Source of the DNA: Candidatus Mycobacterium methanotrophicum
GTDB taxonomy: Bacteria; Actinomycetota; Actinomycetes; Mycobacteriales; Mycobacteriaceae
Direction: 5' to 3'
Length of the DNA: 64,000 nucleotides
Assembly: GCF_023515995.1 (NCBI RefSeq)
Contig: NZ_CP097320.1
Coordinates: 1,736,001 to 1,800,000, forward strand
Part shown: piece by piece, positions 58,013-64,000 of the stretch
Layout of the letters: each line of letters begins with the position of its first letter
Numbering within the stretch: the first letter of the stretch is position 1
Translations under genes and position numbers: made by a program
Notes under the pieces: model-generated
What the model was told of the DNA's origin: nothing
What the model saw: the letters and a program-made list of their open reading frames with translations, nothing else
The model's database searches: none

Positions 58013-58831
58013 ATGAGTTCGGCAAGCGTGCTCGACTCCATCATCGAAGGGGTCCGCGCCGACGTTGCCGCTCGTGAGGCTGCCGCCAGCATGTCCGAGA
58101 TCAAGGCGGCCGCAGAGGCGGTGCCGCCGCCGCTGGATGTTTTGGCGGTGTTGCGCGAGCCGGGAATCGGCGTCATCGCGGAGGTCAAGCGCGCCAGCCC
58201 GTCGGCGGGACAGCTCGCATCAATACCCGACCCAGCCAAATTGGCGTGCGCTTACGAAGACGGCGGTGCGCGGATCATCAGTGTGCTGACCGAACAGCGA
58301 CGCTTCAACGGCTCGCTGGAGGATCTCGACGCGGTGCGCGCAGCTGTGTCGGTTCCGGTGCTGCGCAAAGACTTTGTGATCGGGCCGTATCAGATTCACG
58401 AGGCACGTGCGCACGGTGCCGACATGCTGTTGCTGATCGTCGCGGCGCTGGGTCAGCCTGTGCTGGAGTCGATGCTGGAGCGCATCGAGTCGTTGGGTAT
58501 GACCGCACTGGTCGAGGTGCACACCGAGGAGGACGCCGACCGGGCGCTGACGGCTGGAGCACGGGTGATCGGCGTGAACGCCCGCGACCTGCGCACGCTG
58601 AGAGTCGACCGAGACTGCTTTGCGCGCATCGCGCCCGGGCTGCCCAGCGACGTGATCAGGATCGCGGAGTCTGGCGTGCGTGGCACCGCTGACCTGCTGG
58701 CTTATGCCGGCGCGGGCGCTGACGCTGTGCTGGTTGGTGAAGGCCTCGTTACCAGCGGCGATCCCCGTGCAGCCGTCGCCGACCTGGTCACCGCGGGCAA
58801 GCACCCGTCGTGTCCGAAGCCGGCCCGCTAG
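58013..58831 (+). CDS. trpC: Indole-3-glycerol phosphate synthase
   Basis: 272 residues, the M. tuberculosis length. Barrel motifs: [20 protein letters not shown] (catalytic Glu/Lys), [69 protein letters not shown] and [20 protein letters not shown]. No TrpF domain is fused. The ATG at 58013 is preceded by GGGGAAAAGGACC. Single-function TrpC fits with PriA supplying TrpF activity. Confidence 0.97.
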   Translation: MSSASVLDSIIEGVRADVAAREAAASMSEIKAAAEAVPPPLDVLAVLREPGIGVIAEVKRASPSAGQLASIPDPAKLACAYEDGGARIISVLTEQRRFNGSLEDLDAVRAAVSVPVLRKDFVIGPYQIHEARAHGADMLLLIVAALGQPVLESMLERIESLGMTALVEVHTEEDADRALTAGARVIGVNARDLRTLRVDRDCFARIAPGLPSDVIRIAESGVRGTADLLAYAGAGADAVLVGEGLVTSGDPRAAVADLVTAGKHPSCPKPAR

Positions 58832-58902
58832 CCCGGCGTTCATGGGATGCATGCGCAGAAATGGTTGAACGCTATGCAGCGCTTACGCGTTGAGTCTTCG
58901 TG

Positions 58903-60174
58903 ATGGCAGATATCTTGCACCCTGAACTTCCGGCTTCCAGCGCGGCGATCGCCGAGCGCACCCACCACGATCCCGACTCCCGGGGTCATTTCGGTGTGTA
59001 CGGGGGACGCTATGTCGCCGAAGCGCTGATGGCGGTGATCGAGGAAGTGGCCGCTGCCTACGAAAAGGTGCGCACCGACCAGGCATTCCTAGACACCCTC
59101 GATAAGTTGCAGCTGCATTACACCGGTCGGCCATCCCCGCTGTATGAGGCCCTTCGGCTCCGCGCGCACGCCGGCGCGGCACGGATATTCCTCAAACGAG
59201 AAGACTTGAACCACACGGGTTCTCACAAACTCAACAGCGCGCTGGGTCAGGCCTTGCTGGCCCGACAGATGGGCAAGACGCGGGTGATCGCAGAGACCGG
59301 TGCGGGCCAGCATGGGGTGGCCACCGCAACCGCATGCGCGCTGCTCGGCTTGGATTGCGTCGTCTACATGGGCGCCGTCGACACCGCGCGGCAGGCCCTC
59401 AATGTGGCGCGGATGCGATTGTTGGGCGCCGAAGTCGTTTCAGTCGAATCTGGTTCGCAGACCCTCAAAGACGCGATCAACGAGGCGTTTCGCGACTGGG
59501 TCGCCAACGCCGAGAACACCTACTACTGTTTCGGCACCGCCGCCGGGCCGCACCCGTTTCCGACGATGGTCCGTGATTTCCAGCGCGTCATCGGGCTCGA
59601 GACCCGTGTGCAGATCCAGAATCAGGCCGGGCGACTGCCTGACGCCGTCACCGCGTGCGTCGGCGGAGGATCCAATGCCATCGGCATCTTCCACGCCTTC
59701 CTCGACGACCCGGGTGTCCGACTGGTCGGCTTCGAGGCTGCCGGCGACGGCGTTGAGACCGGCCGGCACGCCGCCACTTTCGCCGGCGGGTCGCCGGGCG
59801 CGTTCCAGGGATCGTTCTCCTTTCTGCTGCAGGACGAGGACGGACAGACCACCGAATCGCATTCGATTTCGGCAGGTCTGGATTATCCGGGTGTCGGTCC
59901 CGAACACGCGTGGCTGCGAGAGACCGGGCGCGCCGAATATCGGCCGATCACTGACAGCGAGGCGATGGACGCGTTTCGCTTGCTCTGCCGGACGGAAGGC
60001 ATCATCCCGGCGATCGAGTCGGCGCACGCGGTGGCCGGCGCCGTCAAATTGGGCGTCGAGATGGGCAGCGGTTCGGTCATTGTGGTGAATTTGTCGGGCC
60101 GCGGAGATAAAGATGTCGAGACCGCGGCGAAGTGGTTCGGCCTGCTCGACAAGGCGGACGGCGGCCCGTCATGA
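58903..60174 (+). CDS. trpB: Tryptophan synthase beta subunit
   Basis: 423 residues from the ATG at 58903 (a GTG at 58900 is in frame). PLP enzyme: [20 protein letters not shown] with the Schiff-base Lys, [36 protein letters not shown] for the phosphate, and [20 protein letters not shown]. The N-terminal lead is about ten residues longer than in M. tuberculosis. Overlaps trpA by ATGA, as required for coordinated alpha/beta synthesis. Confidence 0.97.
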   Translation: MADILHPELPASSAAIAERTHHDPDSRGHFGVYGGRYVAEALMAVIEEVAAAYEKVRTDQAFLDTLDKLQLHYTGRPSPLYEALRLRAHAGAARIFLKREDLNHTGSHKLNSALGQALLARQMGKTRVIAETGAGQHGVATATACALLGLDCVVYMGAVDTARQALNVARMRLLGAEVVSVESGSQTLKDAINEAFRDWVANAENTYYCFGTAAGPHPFPTMVRDFQRVIGLETRVQIQNQAGRLPDAVTACVGGGSNAIGIFHAFLDDPGVRLVGFEAAGDGVETGRHAATFAGGSPGAFQGSFSFLLQDEDGQTTESHSISAGLDYPGVGPEHAWLRETGRAEYRPITDSEAMDAFRLLCRTEGIIPAIESAHAVAGAVKLGVEMGSGSVIVVNLSGRGDKDVETAAKWFGLLDKADGGPS

Positions 60175-60977
60175 CTGTCGAGCAGAGCGAAACAAGCAGT
60201 CTGACGGAGCTTTTCAGCGCATGCCGGCGCGATAAGCGCGCGGCGCTGATCGGCTACCTGCCGACCGGATACCCCGACGTGCAAACGTCGATCGACGCGA
60301 TGACAGCGTTGATCGAATCGGGGTGCGACCTCATCGAAGTCGGGGTGCCCTACTCGGACCCGGGCATGGACGGGCCGACGATCGCGAACGCGTCAGAGAT
60401 TGCGCTACGCGCCGGTGTACGAGTTCGGGATACGCTGACCGCCGTCGAGGCGATCACTGCATCCGGTGGCCGTGCCGTCGTGATGACATACTGGAACCCG
60501 GTGTTGCGCTACGGGGTTGACGCGTTCGCGCGGGACCTCGCCGCCGCTGGCGGGCACGGTTTGATTACGCCGGACCTGATTCCCGATGAGGCCGACGCGT
60601 GGTTGGCGGCGTCCGACCACTATCACTTGGACCGGATCTTTTTGGTCGCACCCTCATCGACGCCGCAGCGGTTGGCGACGACGGTCCAGGCGTCGCGCGG
60701 ATTCGTTTACGCGGCATCGATCATGGGGGTAACCGGTGCCCGCGACGCGGTGTCGCAGGCGGCGCCTGAACTGGTGAGCAGGGTGAAGGCGGTTTCTGAC
60801 ATCGCTGTTGGCGTCGGTTTGGGTGTCCGGTCACGCGAACAGGCCGCTCAAATCGCGGGCTATGCCGACGGTGTGATCGTCGGTTCGGCCCTCGTCTCTG
60901 CACTGACTGCGGGTATGCCGACGCTACGGGCATTGACCGAGGAACTGGCCACCGGTGTGCGACAGAGGATCTGTTGA
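60171..60977 (+). CDS. trpA: Tryptophan synthase alpha subunit
   Basis: 268 residues from the ATG at 60171. Catalytic Glu in [20 protein letters not shown] and Asp in the same segment; [20 protein letters not shown] is the loop-6 region and [20 protein letters not shown] the phosphate site. It forms the alpha2beta2 complex with TrpB. Three bases separate it from lgt. Confidence 0.97.
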   Translation: MTVEQSETSSLTELFSACRRDKRAALIGYLPTGYPDVQTSIDAMTALIESGCDLIEVGVPYSDPGMDGPTIANASEIALRAGVRVRDTLTAVEAITASGGRAVVMTYWNPVLRYGVDAFARDLAAAGGHGLITPDLIPDEADAWLAASDHYHLDRIFLVAPSSTPQRLATTVQASRGFVYAASIMGVTGARDAVSQAAPELVSRVKAVSDIAVGVGLGVRSREQAAQIAGYADGVIVGSALVSALTAGMPTLRALTEELATGVRQRIC

Positions 60978-60980
60978 CTT

Positions 60981-62225
60981 ATGACGACGACGGTCATCGC
61001 CTATTTCCCCAGCCCGCCCCGAGGAGTGTGGCACCTCGGGCCGGTGCCGATCCGCGCCTATGCACTGTTCATCATCATCGGCATCGTCGCTGCGCTGCTG
61101 ATCGGCGATCGGCGCTGGGAGGCCCGCGGCGGCGAGCGCGGCGTCATTTATGACATTGCGTTGTGGGCAGTGCCTTTCGGGCTTATCGGTGGCCGTCTCT
61201 ACCACCTGGCAACCGATTGGCGGACGTACTTCGGTGAGGGTGGCGCGGGACTCGGCGCGGCGCTGCGTATTTGGGATGGCGGCTTGGGCATCTGGGGGGC
61301 GGTCGCCCTGGGGGGCGTGGGTGCGTGGATCGCCTGCCGTCGCCACAGCATTCCGCTTCCCGCCTTCGGCGACGCGATAGCTCCCGGAATCGTTCTCGCG
61401 CAAGCGATCGGCCGGCTGGGCAACTACTTCAACCAGGAGCTCTTCGGCCGCGAGACCACCATCCCGTGGGGACTGAAGATTTTCGTCCGGCGGGACGCGG
61501 CCGGATACCAGGACGACCTCAATGGCATCTCGACCGGAGTGCTTGACAAAGTTGTACAACCGACGTTCCTTTACGAATTGCTCTGGAACCTGGTGGTTTT
61601 CGCCGTGCTGATCTACCTGGATCGGCGTTTTGCGATCGGCCATGGTCGCCTTTTCGCGCTGTATGTCGCCGGGTACTGCATCGGACGTTTTTGCATCGAG
61701 CTGTTGCGTGACGACGCCGCCACCCATATCGCCGGGATCCGAATCAACTCCTTCACGTCGACCTTTGTCTTCATCGGCGCGGTGGTGTATCTGATCCTGG
61801 CTCCCAAGGGCCGCGAGGACCCGGCGACGCTGAGTGCCTCGGCCGCTGACCGACTTGTCCCGGATGCGGTGGGCGAGGCGGTTGTTGAGCCTGCGACGAC
61901 TGAGGCGCCTGCGGAGACGACCCCCGCGACTCCGGGGGACAAACCCGGCGTCGAGGCCGAAGCGGCCACGGGGGAGGCCGAAGCGGCCACGGGGGAGGCC
62001 GAAGCGGCCACGGCGGAGGCCGACGACGCCGAGGTCGACGCCCCCGAGGCCGAGCTGGCCGAGACGCCGGAGGCGGTCGCGACGGGCGGGCCGGAGAAGC
62101 CGACGCTCGGAGCCGATCGACCCGACCGCAACGCAGTCACGCGGAAGCTGAGAAAGCTGGGTTCCCGGCTGCGCCCGCGGGGTAACACCGACTGGCATGC
62201 TGAAAGACGTGACCGATCCGGCTGA
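60981..62225 (+). CDS. lgt: Prolipoprotein diacylglyceryl transferase with acidic repeat tail
   Basis: Adds diacylglycerol to the lipobox Cys of prolipoproteins; inner membrane. 414 residues. About 1-275 is the multi-pass enzyme (GPVPIRAYALFIIIGIVAAL, GGRLYHLATDW, GDAIAPGIVLAQAIGRLGNY, FNQELFGRETTIPWGLKIF, IGRFCIELLRDDAATHIAGI). About 290-414 is an Ala/Glu-rich low-complexity cytoplasmic tail with a threefold 7-residue repeat (EAEAATG). Long tails are a known mycobacterial feature of Lgt. It overlaps the next gene by 29 bases. Confidence 0.95.
   Translation: MTTTVIAYFPSPPRGVWHLGPVPIRAYALFIIIGIVAALLIGDRRWEARGGERGVIYDIALWAVPFGLIGGRLYHLATDWRTYFGEGGAGLGAALRIWDGGLGIWGAVALGGVGAWIACRRHSIPLPAFGDAIAPGIVLAQAIGRLGNYFNQELFGRETTIPWGLKIFVRRDAAGYQDDLNGISTGVLDKVVQPTFLYELLWNLVVFAVLIYLDRRFAIGHGRLFALYVAGYCIGRFCIELLRDDAATHIAGIRINSFTSTFVFIGAVVYLILAPKGREDPATLSASAADRLVPDAVGEAVVEPATTEAPAETTPATPGDKPGVEAEAATGEAEAATGEAEAATAEADDAEVDAPEAELAETPEAVATGGPEKPTLGADRPDRNAVTRKLRKLGSRLRPRGNTDWHAERRDRSG
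61953..62015 (+). repeat. Three 21-bp tandem repeats in the lgt tail
   Basis: Units 61953-61973, 61974-61994 and 61995-62015; each starts GAGGCCGAAGCGGCCACGG. The first two are identical and the third differs at one base. They encode the repeated EAEAATG. The copy number is likely to vary between strains. Confidence 0.9.
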
Positions 62226-62622
62226 GCGCGGCGCCAGGTGCGGGCTTTTCGCAGCACTGGGTCCGGGTGCGCTGCTGGCCGGCGCGCTCGGTTACGTCGG
62301 CGTGGTGGACCCGCACAGACCGGACTCGATTTTTCCCGTTTGCCCCTTTCGCCTGCTCACCGGGTGGAACTGCCCCGCATGCGGAGGCCTGCGGACGATT
62401 CACGACATCCTGCACGGTGATCTAGCCGCGGCGATCACCGACAATACGTTTCTGCTCGTCGGGACCCCGATGTTGACCGGATGGTTTCTGCTGCGCCGCC
62501 GCTCGGGAAATTCCCTCTTACCAGTACCGGCGGTGGCGAGTGTCGTCATCGCGACGCTGGCCTGGACAGTGCTGCGTAACCTGCCGGGATTCCCCTTCGT
62601 TCCGACGCTAGTCACGAGTTAG
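62197..62622 (+). CDS. DUF2752 membrane protein
   Basis: 141 residues from the ATG at 62197, which overlaps the lgt 3' end. It has the DUF2752 core FPVCPFRLLTGWNCPACGGL, RTIHDILHGDLAAAITDN (Cys-rich motif C-P-x-C-G) and three hydrophobic segments. The M. tuberculosis counterpart lies in the same place (Rv1616 region). Function unknown. Confidence 0.88.
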   Translation: MLKDVTDPAERGARCGLFAALGPGALLAGALGYVGVVDPHRPDSIFPVCPFRLLTGWNCPACGGLRTIHDILHGDLAAAITDNTFLLVGTPMLTGWFLLRRRSGNSLLPVPAVASVVIATLAWTVLRNLPGFPFVPTLVTS

Positions 62623-62684
62623 CCGGCTGCCGGATCGGTAACCGTCTCGGCGATGATCAGCCAGCAGGACTATGCTGTTGCATC

Positions 62685-64000
62685 GTGGCAAGACGCGGCA
62701 AGATCGTCTGTACTCTCGGTCCGGCCACCAACACTGACGAATCGGTCAGAGCGCTGGTTGAAGCCGGGATGGACGTCGCCAGAATGAACTTCAGCCATGG
62801 CGACTACAGCGATCACAAAGCCGCCTACGGCCGGGTGCGGGCCGCCTCGGACGTCACCGGGCGCGCGGTGGGCGTGCTTGCCGACCTGCAGGGCCCGAAG
62901 ATCAGGCTCGGCCGTTTCGCCGACGGGCCGACCTACTGGGCCGACGGCGAGACCGTGCGGATCACTGTGTCGGACTTCCTGGGCAACCACGACCGGATTT
63001 CGACCACCTACAAGTACTTGACCCAAGACGCCGCGGCCGGCGATCGCCTTCTGGTCGACGACGGGAACGTCGGCTTGGTGGTCGAGGACATCGACGGGGA
63101 CGACGTCGTGTGCACTGTCACCGAGGGCGGACCGGTCAGCAACAACAAGGGAATGTCGCTGCCCGGGATGAACGTGTCGGCGCCCGCGTTGTCCACCAAG
63201 GACGTCGACGATCTCGAATTCGCACTGCACTTGGGCGTCGACATGGTGGCGCTGTCATTCGTGCGTTCGCCATCCGATGTCGAGCTGGTCCACGAGGTGA
63301 TGGATCGAATCGGCCGCCGGGTACCGGTCATCGCCAAACTCGAGAAGCCCGACGCCATCGACAACCTCGAAGCAGTTGTACTGGCATTCGATGCCGTGAT
63401 GGTCGCCCGCGGCGATCTGGGAGTCGAGCTGCCGCTTGAAGAGGTTCCACTAGTCCAGAAGCGGGCCATCCAAATAGCCAGGGAGAACGCAAAACCCGTC
63501 ATCGTCGCGACCCAGATGCTCGAATCGATGATCGAAAACTCCCGCCCGACACGGGCCGAGGCCTCTGACGTCGCCAACGCGGTGCTCGACGGCGCCGACG
63601 CGCTGATGCTGTCCGGCGAAACCGCCGTCGGCAAGCATCCGCTGGCCGCTGTCCAGACGATGGCCCGCATCGTGTGCGCGGTGGAAGAGAATTCGACCGC
63701 CGCCCCGCCGCTGACCCACGTCCCACGCACCAAGCGCGGGGTGATCAGTTACGCCGCTCGCGATATCGGCGAGCGGCTGGACGCCAAGGCTTTGGTCGCC
63801 TTCACCCAATCCGGAGACACCGTACGGCGACTGGCGCGACTGCATACGCCGCTGCCGCTGCTGGCGTTCACCCCATTGCCCGAAGTGCGTAGCCAACTCG
63901 CCATGACATGGGGCACCGAGACGTTCATAGTGCCCATCATCCAAACCACCGACGGCATGATCCGCCAAGTAGACAAGTCGCTGCTGGACCTGGGCCGCTA
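62685..64000 (+). CDS. pykA: Pyruvate kinase (3' end outside window)
   Basis: PEP + ADP to pyruvate + ATP, glycolysis. 438 codons are present from the GTG at 62685 (MARRGKIVCTLGPATNTDES), and the frame is open to the window edge, so roughly the last 30-35 residues are missing. Motifs: MNFSHGDYSDHKAAYGRVRA, LADLQGPKIRLGRF, VIAKLEKPDAIDNLE, FDAVMVARGDLGVELPLEEV, ATQMLESMIENSRPTRAEAS and DALMLSGETAVGKHPLAAVQ. Same gene position as in M. tuberculosis Rv1617. Confidence 0.97.
   Translation, partial: MARRGKIVCTLGPATNTDESVRALVEAGMDVARMNFSHGDYSDHKAAYGRVRAASDVTGRAVGVLADLQGPKIRLGRFADGPTYWADGETVRITVSDFLGNHDRISTTYKYLTQDAAAGDRLLVDDGNVGLVVEDIDGDDVVCTVTEGGPVSNNKGMSLPGMNVSAPALSTKDVDDLEFALHLGVDMVALSFVRSPSDVELVHEVMDRIGRRVPVIAKLEKPDAIDNLEAVVLAFDAVMVARGDLGVELPLEEVPLVQKRAIQIARENAKPVIVATQMLESMIENSRPTRAEASDVANAVLDGADALMLSGETAVGKHPLAAVQTMARIVCAVEENSTAAPPLTHVPRTKRGVISYAARDIGERLDAKALVAFTQSGDTVRRLARLHTPLPLLAFTPLPEVRSQLAMTWGTETFIVPIIQTTDGMIRQVDKSLLDLGR

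Noticed and set aside
60924..62198. 424-codon minus-strand frame opposite lgt
   Set aside because: Antisense to lgt; its repeats merely mirror the lgt tail repeats.

Overview
The window reads as a chromosome segment of a high-GC, slow-growing-type Mycobacterium. Many blocks match M. tuberculosis gene order and protein sequence from memory: the sulfite/sulfate genes sirA-cysH-che1, the helicase-nuclease pair adnA-adnB followed by a K+ channel and nudC, and a long collinear run hisD-hisC-hisB-hisH-hisA-impA-hisF-hisI ... bcpB-trpE-(TIGR02234)-trpC-trpB-trpA-lgt-(DUF2752)-pykA. PPE genes and DUF732 secreted proteins also point to Mycobacterium. No rRNA, tRNA or CRISPR array was seen.

Layout. 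1-3.7 kb: assimilatory sulfate reduction plus a STAS protein. 3.7-6.5 kb: a relic of a transaldolase C-terminus joined to an intact zwf-opcA pair, next to a recombinase HTH relic. 6.8-15.7 kb: adnA-adnB, a DoxX-like membrane protein with a C-terminal frameshift, a K+ channel and nudC. 15.7-24.8 kb: a graveyard of mobile DNA (IS4, RecD-like helicase, DUF6431, tandem tyrosine recombinases, IS110, IS630 carrying a nested IS1634-like element), holding an orphan MmoB-like monooxygenase regulatory protein and an NRPS scrap. 24.8-32.9 kb: a ribulose monophosphate (RuMP) formaldehyde-fixation cluster, hxlB-hxlA-zwf(pseudo)-opcA, a divergent HATPase-LuxR regulator, then tkt and a truncated tal. 33-38 kb: decayed genes and DUF732 genes. 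38.5-41 kb: two PPE genes. 41.5-49.3 kb: the his operon, split by an internally deleted TnpB. 49.3-53.7 kb: a second decayed patch (ricin lectin, IS30, MerA-like, DUF2202, an intact peroxiredoxin, deleted ctaD). 53.7-64 kb: a Ser/Thr kinase with a TPM domain, bcpB, the trp operon, lgt and pykA (cut by the window end).

How it fits together. HxlA condenses formaldehyde with ribulose 5-phosphate and HxlB isomerises the product to fructose 6-phosphate. Zwf/OpcA, Tkt and Tal would oxidise the hexose phosphate or regenerate the acceptor. Two nearly identical 56-bp upstream elements (24785-24840 and 30179-30234) precede hxlB and tkt, and the second lies between tkt and the divergent regulator gene, which suggests a two-promoter regulon. 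The local zwf and tal are broken, so those steps would depend on the intact zwf-opcA at 3990-6504 or on genes outside the window. Together with the MmoB-like protein 2.8 kb upstream, the cluster suggests a present or past ability to oxidise methane, short alkanes or methanol and fix the formaldehyde; this is inference.

Limits: everything was read by eye. Family names rest on remembered sequences, not searches. The many frameshifts could be real decay or, in places, consensus errors.
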